53,922 nucleotides of DNA, taken from positions 703,018-756,939 of the forward strand of contig NZ_KE384491.1 in NCBI RefSeq assembly GCF_000426065.1, in the 5' to 3' direction. The number at the start of each line of letters is the position of its first letter. Positions within the stretch are counted from its first letter, which is position 1. Below, piece by piece: positions 42,061 through 51,356 of the stretch. Source of the DNA: Mycobacterium sp. URHD0025 (GTDB lineage Bacteria > Actinomycetota > Actinomycetes > Mycobacteriales > Mycobacteriaceae). The position numbers and the translations under genes are program-made. The notes beneath the pieces were generated by a model. It had not been told where the DNA came from. It did not search any database and saw nothing but the letters and a program-made list of their open reading frames with translations.

Positions 42061-43779
42061 ATGAAGTCGACGATCCTCTCGCGGCGTGACCTGGATTTCC
42101 TGCTCTACGAGTGGTTGGACGTCGAAAAGCTCACCGCACTCGACCGATTCACCGAGCACTCCCGCGAGACCTTCGACGGCGTGCTGGATCTGTGCGAACA
42201 ACTCGCGACCCGCTACTTCGCGCCCCACAACAAACTCAGCGACGCGAACGAGCCGACGTTCGACGGGCAGACCGTCACGCTGATCCCCGACGTCAAAGAA
42301 GCGTGGGACGCGTTCGCGGCGGCCGATCTGATCGCGATGGGGATGGACGCGGAGGTCGGCGGCGCGCAGCTACCGGTCACCGTCGCGCAGGCCGCGTTCG
42401 CCTGGATCGCCGCGGCCAACGTGTCGACGTCGGGCTATGTGATGTTGACGATCGCCAACGCCAATCTGGTGGCGCACTTCGGTACTCCGGAGCAGATCGA
42501 GACCTTCGTCAAACCGATGCTGGCCGGCCGGTTCTCGGGCACCATGGCGTTGTCGGAGACCCAGGCCGGATCGTCGCTGGCCGACATCACCACCCGCGCC
42601 GAGCCGCAGCCCGACGGCACGTACCGGCTGTTCGGTTCCAAGATGTGGATCTCGGGCGCCGAGCATGACCTCACCGAGAACATCGTCAACCTCGTGCTCG
42701 CCAAGATTCCCGGTGGCCCGGCCGGCACCAAGGGCATCTCGCTGTTCATCGTGCCCAAGTTCCTGGCCGACGGCACCCGCAACGGGGTGGCAATCTCCGG
42801 ACTGAATCACAAGATGGGGCAACGCGGAATCACCAACACGGTGCTGAACTTCGACGGCGCCACCGGCTATCTCGTGGGCGAACCGCACCGCGGCATCGTC
42901 TACATGTTCCACATGATGAACGAGGCCCGCCTGGGCGTCGGGATGGGCGCCGTGGCGCTCGGCTACACCGGCTATCTCAAGTCACTGGAGTACGCGCGCG
43001 AGCGTCCGCAGGGCAGGCCTCTCGGTGTGAAGGATCCGTCGACCCCGCAGGTGCCGATCATCGAGCACGCCGATGTCAAGCGAATGTTGCTGGCGCAGAA
43101 GGCCTATGTCGAAGGCGGGCTTGCCCTTCTGCTGTACTGCGCCAACCTCATAGACAGGGACGCCACCGGTGACAGTGCCGTCCTCGACATTCTCACCCCG
43201 GTCGCCAAGAGCTGGCCGTCGCAGTGGTGCGTGGAGGCCAACAGCCTGGCGATCCAGGTCCACGGTGGCTACGGCTACACCCGCGAGTACGACGTCGAGC
43301 AGCACTACCGCGACAACCGGCTCAACCCGATCCACGAGGGCACCCACGGCATCCAGAGCCTGGATCTTCTGGGCCGCAAGGTGACCCAGAACGGTGGAGC
43401 CAGCGTGGTGGCGCTGGGGGAGCGGGTCGCGGCGACCGTAACGGCTGCCGCGGCGGTCGCGCCGGAGCTGGCCGCGCAACTCGATGCCGCGTGGCAGCGG
43501 ATGGTCGCGGTGACCGGCGCGATGTTCGCCTCCGGTGACGTCGAGACCGCGATGGCCAACAGCGCGGTGTATCTGGAGGCGTTCGGCCACATCGTGGTGG
43601 CGTGGATCTGGCTGGAGCAGTTGATGGCCGCCGAGGGCCGCGCCGGGGATTTCTATGACGGCAAACGGCAGGCCGCGCAGTACTTCTTCCGTTACGAATT
43701 ACCCAAGACCGCACCGCAATTGGATCTGCTGGAGAGCCTGGATCGGACCACGCTGGAGATGCGCGACAGCTGGTTCTAG
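42061..43779 (+). CDS. long acyl-CoA dehydrogenase with C-terminal extension (DmdC-like)
   Basis: A 572-residue acyl-CoA dehydrogenase. The N-terminal part has LATRYFAPHNKLSDANEP; the core has TMALSETQAGSSLADI, GSKMWISGAEHDLTENI, NHKMGQRGITNTVL, VHGGYGYTREYDVEQHYRDNRLNPIHEGTHGIQSLDLLGRKV. The Glu of HEGTHGIQ is the likely catalytic base. About 120 residues extend the C-terminus, as in DmdC/long FadE proteins. It starts 9 bases after the sigma-factor stop, so may be co-transcribed. It overlaps the convergent dehydrogenase gene by 4 bases. Confidence 0.88.
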   Translation: MKSTILSRRDLDFLLYEWLDVEKLTALDRFTEHSRETFDGVLDLCEQLATRYFAPHNKLSDANEPTFDGQTVTLIPDVKEAWDAFAAADLIAMGMDAEVGGAQLPVTVAQAAFAWIAAANVSTSGYVMLTIANANLVAHFGTPEQIETFVKPMLAGRFSGTMALSETQAGSSLADITTRAEPQPDGTYRLFGSKMWISGAEHDLTENIVNLVLAKIPGGPAGTKGISLFIVPKFLADGTRNGVAISGLNHKMGQRGITNTVLNFDGATGYLVGEPHRGIVYMFHMMNEARLGVGMGAVALGYTGYLKSLEYARERPQGRPLGVKDPSTPQVPIIEHADVKRMLLAQKAYVEGGLALLLYCANLIDRDATGDSAVLDILTPVAKSWPSQWCVEANSLAIQVHGGYGYTREYDVEQHYRDNRLNPIHEGTHGIQSLDLLGRKVTQNGGASVVALGERVAATVTAAAAVAPELAAQLDAAWQRMVAVTGAMFASGDVETAMANSAVYLEAFGHIVVAWIWLEQLMAAEGRAGDFYDGKRQAAQYFFRYELPKTAPQLDLLESLDRTTLEMRDSWF

Positions 43780-44873
43780 CCGAACTCGATGATCTGGCGG
43801 ACGGCCCGTCCGTCGGCCAGCTCATCCATGCCGGTATTGATCTGATCGAGCGTGATGGTCGAGGACACCAGCTGCTCGACGGGTAGCCGTCCGGCTCGCC
43901 AGAGCTCAACGAATCGCGGGATGTCGCGTGCCGGGACCGCCGAGCCCAGATAGCTTCCGATGAGCGATCGGCCTTCGGCGACGAAACCCAAGGGCGACAC
44001 CGAGATTCGTGCGTCCGGCCGGGGTAGGCCGACGGTGATGGTGCGCCCGCCGGGGCCGGTGAGCGCGATCGCGGTTTCCAGTGCGACGGGGTGGCCTGCG
44101 GCTTCGATCACCACGTCGGCCTTGAGATCGGCGGCCTGCTCGGGGGTGTAGGTCTCGTGCACGCCCAGCTCGCGGGCCCGCGTGAGTTTGTCCGGCAGCT
44201 GGTCCACGCCGACGACCCGGACGTCGTCATGCGCGAGCGCGGTCATGGCAGCCGCCATGCCGACGCCTCCCAGACCGACGACCGCCACGGTTTGGCCCGG
44301 CCGCGGGGTGCCGACGTTGAGCACGGCCCCACCGCCCGTGAGTACCGCACACCCCAATAAGGACGCGACGACTGCTGGGACGTCATCGGGGACGGGCACC
44401 ACCGAGCGGCGGTCGACGACAGCGTAGGTGGCGAAACCGGATACGCCGAGGTGGTGGAACACCGGTTGGCCGTCACGGGTCAGCCGGATGTCGCCGTTCA
44501 TCAAGGTGCCTGCGCCGTTGGCGGTCGATCCCGGCCCGCACGGGGTGAGCCCGTCGGTGGCGCAGGCGGGGCAGTGCCCGCAGCGCGGCAGGAACGTCAT
44601 CACCACTCGCCGGCCCACCGGCAGATCGGTGTCGCCGGCCTCGACGATCCCGGCGGCTTCATGGCCCAACAACATCGGGACGGGGCGCACCCGATTGCCG
44701 TCCACCACCGAGAGGTCGGAGTGGCACAACCCCGCGGCCTCGATGCGCACCAGCAGTTCGCCGGGTCCGGGTTCGGCGAGCTCGAGGTCGCTCACCCGGA
44801 TCGGATGTGACTCGGCGTACGGGCGGGGGAGTCCGATGTGCTCGAGGACGGCGCCGCGGATCTTCATACCCAT
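43776..44873 (-). CDS. adhE1: zinc-dependent alcohol dehydrogenase, AdhE1-like
   Basis: A 365-residue medium-chain dehydrogenase. Catalytic zinc motifs are AAGLCHSDLS and LLGHEAAGIVEAG; structural zinc ligands are CGHCPACATDGLTPC. Nucleotide fold is VAVVGLGGVGMAAAMTALAH. The position beside thioesterase/SRPBCC/mce1R equals that of Rv0162c (adhE1) in M. tuberculosis. An ATG at 44867 gives a start two codons later. It is divergent to the thioesterase gene, with 20 bases between the starts. Substrate unknown. Confidence 0.85.
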   Translation of the reverse strand: MGMKIRGAVLEHIGLPRPYAESHPIRVSDLELAEPGPGELLVRIEAAGLCHSDLSVVDGNRVRPVPMLLGHEAAGIVEAGDTDLPVGRRVVMTFLPRCGHCPACATDGLTPCGPGSTANGAGTLMNGDIRLTRDGQPVFHHLGVSGFATYAVVDRRSVVPVPDDVPAVVASLLGCAVLTGGGAVLNVGTPRPGQTVAVVGLGGVGMAAAMTALAHDDVRVVGVDQLPDKLTRARELGVHETYTPEQAADLKADVVIEAAGHPVALETAIALTGPGGRTITVGLPRPDARISVSPLGFVAEGRSLIGSYLGSAVPARDIPRFVELWRAGRLPVEQLVSSTITLDQINTGMDELADGRAVRQIIEFG

Positions 44874-44893
44874 CAGCCTGTCAGACTCCAGGA

Positions 44894-45358
44894 ATGACCG
44901 ACGGAGCCCAGTTGAACCGTGAGGATTTTCCGCTGCACTGGCCGGTGCTGACCAGATGGACCGACAACGACATGTTCGGCCACCTCAACAACGCGGTGTA
45001 CTACGAGTTGTTCGACACCGCGATCAACGCCTGGATCAACACCAACTGTGACGTCGATCCCGTCAACGCGCCATGGTTGGGCGTGGTCGCCGAGTCGGGC
45101 TGCCGTTACTTCGCGGAGTTGAAGTTTCCCGACCCGTTGGTCGTCGGACTGGCGGTCGCCCGGCTGGGGAACAGCAGCGTCACCTACCGGCTCGGATTGT
45201 TCGAGCCCGACGGTCCGGTGGCGGCCGTGGGCCACTGGGTGCACGTGTACGTGGACCGGACCACGCGCCGTCCGGTACCGATTCCCGCCGTGATCCGCGA
45301 TCTGCTGCAGTCGATATGCTCGCCGGATGCCACTCGTGAGCAAGACCGTCGAGGTTGA
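44894..45358 (+). CDS. hotdog-fold acyl-CoA thioesterase (4HBT type)
   Basis: A 154-residue protein with the thioesterase motif WPVLTRWTDNDMFGHLNNAVYYELFD, in which the Asp near the helix is the expected catalytic residue. GCRYFAELKFPDPLVVGLAVARLG is the second strand pair. It fits Rv0163 by position and family. It should hydrolyse a short acyl-CoA. Its 3' end overlaps the next gene by 32 bases. ATG at 44894 comes after CAGGA. Confidence 0.87.
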   Translation: MTDGAQLNREDFPLHWPVLTRWTDNDMFGHLNNAVYYELFDTAINAWINTNCDVDPVNAPWLGVVAESGCRYFAELKFPDPLVVGLAVARLGNSSVTYRLGLFEPDGPVAAVGHWVHVYVDRTTRRPVPIPAVIRDLLQSICSPDATREQDRRG

Positions 45359-45767
45359 TGCCCCTTCCGAGAAGATCCTGGCGATCGTCGCCGATTTCGA
45401 GGCCTATCCGCAGTGGAACCCCGAGATCAAGGGTTGCTGGATCCTGGCCCGCTACGACGACGGCCGCCCCAGCCAGCTGCGTCTCGACGTCGAGATCCAG
45501 GGGCAGTCCGGCGTCTTCATCAACGCGGTCTACTACCCGGCGGAGAACCAGATCTTCACCGTGCTGCAGCAAGGTGACCACTTCACCAAGCAGGAGCAGC
45601 GGTTCTCGGTCGTCCCATTGGGACCGAACAACACCTTGCTTCAGGTCGATCTGGAGGTTGAGGTCAAGCTGCCGATTCCGGCCATGATGGTCAAGAAGCT
45701 CATCGGCGACACCCTGGACCACCTGGCCAACGCGCTCACCACCAGGGTCCAGCAGCTGTCCGCTTAG
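45327..45767 (+). CDS. SRPBCC (START/Bet v1-fold) protein, TB18.5-like
   Basis: A 146-residue protein. It has the polyketide-cyclase/START pattern VEVDAPSEKILAIVADFEAYPQWNPEIK and a C-terminal helix MMVKKLIGDTLDHLANALTTRVQQL. The position equals Rv0164 (TB18.5). The fold binds hydrophobic ligands; ligand unknown. It overlaps the thioesterase gene by 32 bases, so the two are coupled. It converges on mce1R with 15 bases between. Confidence 0.87.
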   Translation: MPLVSKTVEVDAPSEKILAIVADFEAYPQWNPEIKGCWILARYDDGRPSQLRLDVEIQGQSGVFINAVYYPAENQIFTVLQQGDHFTKQEQRFSVVPLGPNNTLLQVDLEVEVKLPIPAMMVKKLIGDTLDHLANALTTRVQQLSA

Positions 45768-45782
45768 GCCGCGGTCAGGCCG

Positions 45783-46526
45783 TCAGTCCCACATCCCGAT
45801 CTGGTTCAGCCGCGCGATGAGCCGCTGGGAGGCATCGGTGAACTGATTCGAGTTCAGCTCGATCGCGGCCGCGGTGTCGCGTCGTCGCAGAGCGTCGATC
45901 AGCAGCCGGTGATTCTCCACGGCCTCGGTTCCCCACTCCGGATCCGTCGAATAGATCAGGGCGGGCAGGTACCGCGCGACGTGCAGCAGGAACCAGGCCA
46001 GTTTGATCCGGCCGCTGGCGTGGTTGAAGGCCCGGTGGAAGGCGAACTCGGCGGACGAGATGGCCCGGGGATCGCGATCGTCCACGGCGGTCGCGAGGTC
46101 GGAGTTGAGCTGTTCGAGCTCGTCGATCTGGGCCGAGGTGATGAGGGTGGTGGCGGTGGCGGCCAGCTCACGCGCGATGGTGGCCTGCAGCCAGAAGATG
46201 TCTTCGACGTCGGCGCGGGTCAGGGGCACCACGACGTGTCCGCGGTTCGGTTCCAGCTGCACCATGCCCTCGCCGCGCAGTGTGCGCAGTGCCTCCCGTA
46301 CGGGCGTGATGCTGACCCCGAGCGCCGCGGCGGTCTCGTCGAGCCGGATGAACGTCCCGGGGCGCAGCACCCCGGTCATGATCTCGGCCCGCAGCTGGGC
46401 GGCGACCTCGTCGGAAAGCTGCTCGCGCCGTCCTCCGCGACGACGTTGCACGGCCGCTCTGGCAGGTGCGTTCACGCGAATCCGGTCGCCTTTCTGGTGG
46501 GCTTGTCGCCGAGGCGCCGAGGCCAT
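45783..46526 (-). CDS. mce1R: GntR/FadR-family repressor Mce1R
   Basis: A 247-residue regulator. The winged HTH lies at about residues 38-100: LSDEVAAQLRAEIMTGVLRPGTFIRLDETAAALGVSITPVREALRTL. The C-terminal FCD domain has a His-rich pattern (AEFAFHRAFNHASG, ENHRLLIDAL) that binds metal in the family. Position next to fadD5 identifies it as Mce1R, the repressor of mce1. A GTG at 46475 is an alternative start giving 230 residues. A palindrome TTTGATCAAA at 46550-46559 lies between it and fadD5. Confidence 0.88.
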   Translation of the reverse strand: MASAPRRQAHQKGDRIRVNAPARAAVQRRRGGRREQLSDEVAAQLRAEIMTGVLRPGTFIRLDETAAALGVSITPVREALRTLRGEGMVQLEPNRGHVVVPLTRADVEDIFWLQATIARELAATATTLITSAQIDELEQLNSDLATAVDDRDPRAISSAEFAFHRAFNHASGRIKLAWFLLHVARYLPALIYSTDPEWGTEAVENHRLLIDALRRRDTAAAIELNSNQFTDASQRLIARLNQIGMWD

Positions 46527-46546
46527 AGTGTGACCGGGGCAACCCC

Positions 46547-46562
46547 ATGTTTGATCAAATAT
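46547..46562. promoter_or_regulatory. palindrome between mce1R and fadD5, probable Mce1R operator
   Basis: TTTGATCAAA at 46550-46559 is a perfect 10-base palindrome, with near symmetry extending to ATG...TAT. It lies 21 bases upstream of the mce1R start and 43 bases upstream of the fadD5 TTG, in AT-rich sequence followed by TATAAA. FadR-type repressors bind such dyads. Confidence 0.55.
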
Positions 46563-46601
46563 AAAATTCGTGCAACTCGATACCGATGGAGTACAGATCC
46601 G

Positions 46602-48209
46602 TTGACTGCCGAGCCGTTCCCCACTGAGCAGCCGTACCTGGCCCGCCGTCAGAACTGGGCCAACCAACTCACACGGCATGCCCTGATGCAGCCCGAGAAG
46701 ACCGCCTTGCGGTTCCTGGGCCGCACCACAACGTGGCGCGAGCTCGACCACCGGGTGACCAAGTTGGCCGACGCCCTGAGCCGGCGCGGCGTCGGGTTCG
46801 GAGACCGCGTCCTGATCCTGATGCTGAACCGTCCCGAGTTCATCGAGGCGACGCTCGCGGCCAACAAACTCGGTGCCGTCGCGGTTCCGGTGAACTTCCG
46901 GATGACCCCGCCGGAGATCGCCTTTCTGGTCAGCGACTGCGAGGCCCGCGTCGTCGTCACCGAGCCCGTACTGGCCGGCGTCGCCACGGCCGTGCGTGAT
47001 CTCGACGCCACGCTGTCGACGGTCATCGTGGCCGGAGACGGCACCGACGGCCCGGTCGACGACACGGTCCTCGGCTACGAGGGCCTGATCGCCGAAGACG
47101 GCGAATCGGCGGCCCCGGTTGACATCCCGAACGACGCCCCGGCGCTGATCATGTACACCTCGGGCACCACCGGCCGGCCCAAGGGGGCGGTGCTGACCCA
47201 CGCCAACCTCGTCGGGCAGGGCATGACCAACCTGTTCACCACCGGAGTCGACATCAACAACGACGTCGGCTTCATCGGCGTCCCGCTGTTCCACATCGCC
47301 GGCGTCGCCGGGAACGTGAACACCGGGCTGACGCTCGGTCTGCCCACGGTGATCTACCCGCTGGGCGCGTTCGACCCGGGCGCGCTGCTCGACGTGCTCG
47401 CGGCCGAGAAGGTCACCGCGATCTTCCTCGTCCCCGCGCAGTGGCAGGCGGTTTGCGCTGAGCAGAAAGCCAATCCGCGCGATCTGTGCCTGCGGGCACT
47501 GTCGTGGGGCGCCGCGCCGGCCTCGGACACCTTGCTCCGGGCAATGGCCGAGACGTTCCCGGGCAGCCAGATCCTGGCAGCGTTCGGTCAGACCGAGATG
47601 TCGCCGGTCACCTGCATGTTGTTGGCGGACGACGCAATTCGCAAACTCGGATCGGTCGGGCAGGTCATTCCCACGGTCTCGGCCCGGATCGTGGACGAGA
47701 ACATGAATGACGTACCGGTCGGCGAGGTGGGCGAGATCGTCTATCGCGCTCCGACTTTGATGGCGGGCTACTGGAACAACCCGAAGGCCACGGCCGAGGC
47801 CTTCGCCGGCGGGTGGTTCCACTCGGGCGATCTGGTTCGTCAGGACGAGGAAGGCTACATCTGGGTTGTCGACCGCAAGAAGGACATGATCATCTCCGGC
47901 GGCGAGAACATCTACTGCGCCGAAGTGGAGAACGTGCTGGCCGCGCATCCCGCCATCACCGAGGTCGCGGTGATCGGCAGGCATGACGACAAATGGGGTG
48001 AGGTTCCTGTCGCCATCGTTTCGCTCAGTGGCGCCGGCGATCAGTCTCTCAACCTGGACGAGCTCGACGGCTTCCTCACCGAACGCCTGGCGCGCTACAA
48101 ACACCCGAAGGCGCTCGAAATCGTCGATGCGTTGCCCCGGAACCCAGCGGGCAAGGTGCTCAAGACCGAACTCAGGGAGCGCTTCGGTTCGCCCATCAGC
48201 GCCCGATAG
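46602..48209 (+). CDS. fadD5: fatty-acyl-CoA ligase FadD5
   Basis: A 535-residue ligase. ATP motif is LIMYTSGTTGRPKGAVLTH, A5 ILAAFGQTEMSPV, GGWFHSGDLVRQDEEGYIWVVDRKKDMIISGGENIYCAEVE, and the C-terminal catalytic Lys lies in NPAGKVLKTELRERFG. The sequence and place match FadD5, linked to recycling mycolic acids. The frame is open far upstream over mce1R, but TTG at 46602 is the only sensible start: it gives MTAEPFPTEQPYLARRQNW, aligned with M. tuberculosis FadD5. First gene of the mce1 operon. Confidence 0.9.
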   Translation: MTAEPFPTEQPYLARRQNWANQLTRHALMQPEKTALRFLGRTTTWRELDHRVTKLADALSRRGVGFGDRVLILMLNRPEFIEATLAANKLGAVAVPVNFRMTPPEIAFLVSDCEARVVVTEPVLAGVATAVRDLDATLSTVIVAGDGTDGPVDDTVLGYEGLIAEDGESAAPVDIPNDAPALIMYTSGTTGRPKGAVLTHANLVGQGMTNLFTTGVDINNDVGFIGVPLFHIAGVAGNVNTGLTLGLPTVIYPLGAFDPGALLDVLAAEKVTAIFLVPAQWQAVCAEQKANPRDLCLRALSWGAAPASDTLLRAMAETFPGSQILAAFGQTEMSPVTCMLLADDAIRKLGSVGQVIPTVSARIVDENMNDVPVGEVGEIVYRAPTLMAGYWNNPKATAEAFAGGWFHSGDLVRQDEEGYIWVVDRKKDMIISGGENIYCAEVENVLAAHPAITEVAVIGRHDDKWGEVPVAIVSLSGAGDQSLNLDELDGFLTERLARYKHPKALEIVDALPRNPAGKVLKTELRERFGSPISAR

Positions 48210-48450
48210 GGTTGACGGTTGCGAAAGTAACTCAGCGTCAACGGTTTCTGCAGGTCGCGGTCGAAGTTTGCTGTCTTTGCACGCTCTCGCTAACAGTTGA
48301 TGGCACAATCCACTCGATGCGGTGCACGCCCCGGTTTTTATCGGGTACAGTCCGGTGGTCTCAATTACTACTCGTGAGTAGGGAGAGACGGATCACACAA
48401 GCTGACAGGCGACGAGGAGGGGGCGTGCGACACGTCCAGGGGGCGCAACG
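48210..48450. other. 241-base intergenic region between fadD5 and yrbE1A
   Basis: It contains GTTGACG (48211-48217) paired with CGTCAAC (48236-48242) directly after the fadD5 stop, and the palindrome CTACTCGTGAGTAG (48368-48381), 70 bases before the yrbE1A start. No gene is evident. A separate promoter for yrbE1A or an attenuation site is possible. Confidence 0.5.
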
Positions 48451-49251
48451 GTGACGGCGCCGGCCGACGGGCTCGTCGGCTACGTACGTGGCCAACTCGA
48501 GAAGCCGATGGCTATGGTCGGTGGCTTCTTCAAGATGACTGTGCTCACCGGAAAGGCCTTTCTCACACGGCCTTTCCAGTGGAAAGAGTTCGTGCTGCAG
48601 AGCTGGTTCCTGATCCGGGTGGCATTCCTGCCCACACTCGCGGTCTCGATCCCACTGACCGTCCTCATCATCTTCACGCTCAACATCCTGTTGGCGGAGT
48701 TCGGTGCGGCTGACGTGTCGGGCGCCGGTGCCGCACTCGGCGCGGTCACGCAGCTCGGCCCTCTGGTGACGGTGCTCGTGGTTGCCGGTGCCGGATCGAC
48801 CGCGATCTGCGCCGACCTCGGAGCCCGCACCGTGCGTGAAGAGATCGATGCGTTGGAGGTGCTCGGCATCGACCCGATCGAGCGGCTCGTCGTTCCCCGC
48901 GTGGTCGCCTCGACATTCGTGGCCTTCATGCTCAACGGCGCGGTGATCACCATCGGTCTGGTCGGCGGCTTCTTCTTCGGCGTGTATGTCCAGAACGTCT
49001 CCGCCGGTGCCTATGTGTCCACGCTGACCCTGCTGACCGGATTCCCCGAGGTGATGATCTCGGTCATCAAGGCCACGCTGTTCGGCCTCATCGCCGGACT
49101 CGTCGGCTGCTACCGCGGCCTGACCGTGGCCGGTGGCTCCAAGGGTGTCGGCACCGCGGTGAACGAGACCCTGGTGTTGTGCGTGGTGGCATTGTTCGCA
49201 GTCAACGTCGTGCTCACCACCATCGGTGTGCGGTTCGGAACAGGGCACTGA
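48451..49251 (+). CDS. yrbE1A: YrbE1A, MlaE-like permease of the Mce1 transporter
   Basis: A 266-residue membrane protein with about five hydrophobic helices and the MlaE motif GARTVREEIDALEVLGIDPIERLVVPRV. GTG start. Mce1 imports fatty or mycolic acids; YrbE1A and 1B form the membrane part and couple to the MceG ATPase encoded elsewhere. Length agrees with M. tuberculosis YrbE1A (265). Confidence 0.93.
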   Translation: MTAPADGLVGYVRGQLEKPMAMVGGFFKMTVLTGKAFLTRPFQWKEFVLQSWFLIRVAFLPTLAVSIPLTVLIIFTLNILLAEFGAADVSGAGAALGAVTQLGPLVTVLVVAGAGSTAICADLGARTVREEIDALEVLGIDPIERLVVPRVVASTFVAFMLNGAVITIGLVGGFFFGVYVQNVSAGAYVSTLTLLTGFPEVMISVIKATLFGLIAGLVGCYRGLTVAGGSKGVGTAVNETLVLCVVALFAVNVVLTTIGVRFGTGH

Positions 49252-49252
49252 C

Positions 49253-50122
49253 ATGAGTACCGCAACAGTCCTTCGGTCCCGGTTCCCCCGGGCGTTCTCG
49301 CGCACTTCAGACATCGCGGGCACTCCGGCCCGGTTCCTCGACAGCATGGGCCATGTCGCGTGGTTCGTCGTCCAGGCCATCGGCTCCATCCCGCACGCGT
49401 TCCGGCACTACCGTCGTGAGGCTCTGCGACTCGTCGCCGAGATCGGCATGGGTACCGGCGCGATGGCCGTCATCGGCGGCACCGTCGCCATCATCGGTTT
49501 CGTCACGCTGTCGGCAGGCTCCCTGATCGCCATCCAGGGCTTCGCGTCCCTCGGCAATATCGGCGTCGAGGCCTTCACCGGCTTCTTCGCCGCCCTGGCA
49601 AACATCCGCGTCGTTGCCCCGGTCGTCACCGGGCAGGCCCTGGCCTCCACGGTCGGTGCCGGCGCCACCGCCGAACTCGGCGCCATGCGCATCAGCGAAG
49701 AGATCGACGCGCTGGAAGTCATGGGGATCAGGTCGATTTCGTATCTGGTCTCCACGCGCCTCATCGCCGGGTCGATCGTCATCATCCCGTTGTACGCCGG
49801 GGCGGTCCTGCTGTCCTTCCTGTCTGCGCAGTTCGTCACGACAGTCTTCTACTCGCAGTCGGTGGGTACGTATGAGCACTACTTCCATACGTTCCTGCGC
49901 GTCGACGACGTGATGTGGTCCTTCCTCCAGGTCATCGTCATGTCGATCGTGGTCATGTTGAACCACTGCTACTTCGGCTATTACGCCAGTGGCGGTGCTG
50001 TCGGTGTGGGTGAGGCAGTAGGGAGGTCGATGCGAACCTCGTTGATCGCAATCGTGATGGTGGTCCTGTTGGCATCGTTGGCGCTCTACGGCACCGACCC
50101 CAACTTCAACCTCACGGTGTAG
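49253..50122 (+). CDS. yrbE1B: YrbE1B, MlaE-like permease of the Mce1 transporter
   Basis: A 289-residue permease, the same length as in M. tuberculosis. The MlaE/EAA-like motif is GAMRISEEIDALEVMGIRSISYLVSTRLIAG. It starts 1 base after the yrbE1A stop, and mce1A follows 4 bases after its stop. It pairs with YrbE1A in the membrane. Confidence 0.93.
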   Translation: MSTATVLRSRFPRAFSRTSDIAGTPARFLDSMGHVAWFVVQAIGSIPHAFRHYRREALRLVAEIGMGTGAMAVIGGTVAIIGFVTLSAGSLIAIQGFASLGNIGVEAFTGFFAALANIRVVAPVVTGQALASTVGAGATAELGAMRISEEIDALEVMGIRSISYLVSTRLIAGSIVIIPLYAGAVLLSFLSAQFVTTVFYSQSVGTYEHYFHTFLRVDDVMWSFLQVIVMSIVVMLNHCYFGYYASGGAVGVGEAVGRSMRTSLIAIVMVVLLASLALYGTDPNFNLTV

Positions 50123-50126
50123 CGGC

Positions 50127-51356
50127 ATGACCACGCCCTCATCCCCGCACGCGCCTCTCAACAAGCCCAAGATCCCGCCGTACAAGCTGGCCGGACTGGT
50201 GCTCGCGCTCGTCACCACCATGGTTCTCGCGCTGACGTGGATGCAGTTCCGCGGATCCTTCGAGAAGAGGACGCAGCTGACCGTGTTGTCCGGACGGGCC
50301 GGTCTGTCGATGGACCCGGGCTCGAAGGTCACCTTCAACGGTGTGCCGATCGGTCGCCTGGCTTCCGTCGACGTCGTCACCGTCGACGACAACCCGGAAG
50401 CCAAGCTCACGCTGGACGTCAAACCCCAGTACCTGAAGCTGATCCCGGAGAACGTGACCGCCGAGTTGCGGGCCACCACGGTGTTCGGCAACAAGTACAT
50501 CTCGTTCCTGTCGCCGTCCAACCCGTCTCCGAACCGGTTGACCCCGGGGACCCCGATCCGCGCCCAGGGCGTCACGACGGAGTTCAACACCCTGTTCGAG
50601 ACCATCACCGCGATCTCGGAACAGATCGACCCGATCAAGCTGAACCAGACGCTGACGGCCACCGCGCAGGCCCTCGACGGCCTCGGCGACAAGTTCGGCC
50701 AGTCGATCGTCAACGGCAACGACATCCTGGCGGACCTCAACCCGCGCATGCCCCAGATCCGCCGCGACATCTCCGGACTGGCCGACCTGGGCGAGGTCTA
50801 CGCCAATGCCGGCCCGGACCTGTTCGACGGCCTGACCAATGCGGTCACCACCGCCCGCACGCTCAACGATCAGCGCGGCAATCTGGATCAGGCCTTGGTC
50901 GCGGCGGTCGGCTTCGGCAACACCGGCGGCGACATCTTCGAGCGCGGCGGCCCGTACCTGGTCCGCGGCGCGCAGGATCTGTTGCCGACCTCGGCGCTGC
51001 TCGACAAGTACAGCCCGGCGTTGTACTGCACGATCCGCAATTACCACGACGCCGGGCCGAAACTCGCAGGCGCGCTTGGTGGTAACGGCTACTCGCTGCA
51101 GACCCATTCGTTGGTGATCGGCGTGGGCAACCCGTACGTCTTTCCCGACAACCTGCCCCGGATCAACGCCAAGGGCGGGCCCGAGGGTCGGCCCGGCTGC
51201 TGGCAGCCGATCACCAGGGACCTGTGGCCCATGCCGTACCTGGTGATGGATACCGGTGCATCGATCGCCCCGTACAACCACCTCGAGATGGGTCAACCGC
51301 TCGTGGCCGAGTATGTGTGGGGCCGCCAAGTGGGGGAGAACACGATCAACCCATGA
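50127..51356 (+). CDS. mce1A: Mce1A lipid-binding protein
   Basis: A 409-residue Mce protein. An N-terminal membrane anchor (KLAGLVLALVTTMVLALTW) leads to the MCE domain with LSGRAGLSMDPGSKVTFNGVPIGRLASV, then a helical channel part. It ends EYVWGRQVGENTINP as in M. tuberculosis. It is about 45 residues shorter than M. tuberculosis Mce1A (454); from recall, a hydrophobic insert between NGYSL and the PENLPRVNA segment is absent here. The next gene starts 82 bases later, a wider gap than between the other mce genes. Confidence 0.93.
   Translation: MTTPSSPHAPLNKPKIPPYKLAGLVLALVTTMVLALTWMQFRGSFEKRTQLTVLSGRAGLSMDPGSKVTFNGVPIGRLASVDVVTVDDNPEAKLTLDVKPQYLKLIPENVTAELRATTVFGNKYISFLSPSNPSPNRLTPGTPIRAQGVTTEFNTLFETITAISEQIDPIKLNQTLTATAQALDGLGDKFGQSIVNGNDILADLNPRMPQIRRDISGLADLGEVYANAGPDLFDGLTNAVTTARTLNDQRGNLDQALVAAVGFGNTGGDIFERGGPYLVRGAQDLLPTSALLDKYSPALYCTIRNYHDAGPKLAGALGGNGYSLQTHSLVIGVGNPYVFPDNLPRINAKGGPEGRPGCWQPITRDLWPMPYLVMDTGASIAPYNHLEMGQPLVAEYVWGRQVGENTINP

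Noticed and set aside
45909..48209. 766-codon plus-strand frame giving FadD5 a long N-terminal extension
   Set aside because: The first 230 codons lie antisense to mce1R and have no ligase similarity; TTG at 46602 gives the family N-terminus.
45783..48308. 841-codon minus-strand frame covering mce1R and the opposite strand of fadD5
   Set aside because: Only the part after 46526 has GntR similarity; the rest is a shadow of fadD5.
49307..50770. 487-codon minus-strand frame opposite yrbE1B and mce1A
   Set aside because: Shadow of well-recognised genes; no protein motif.
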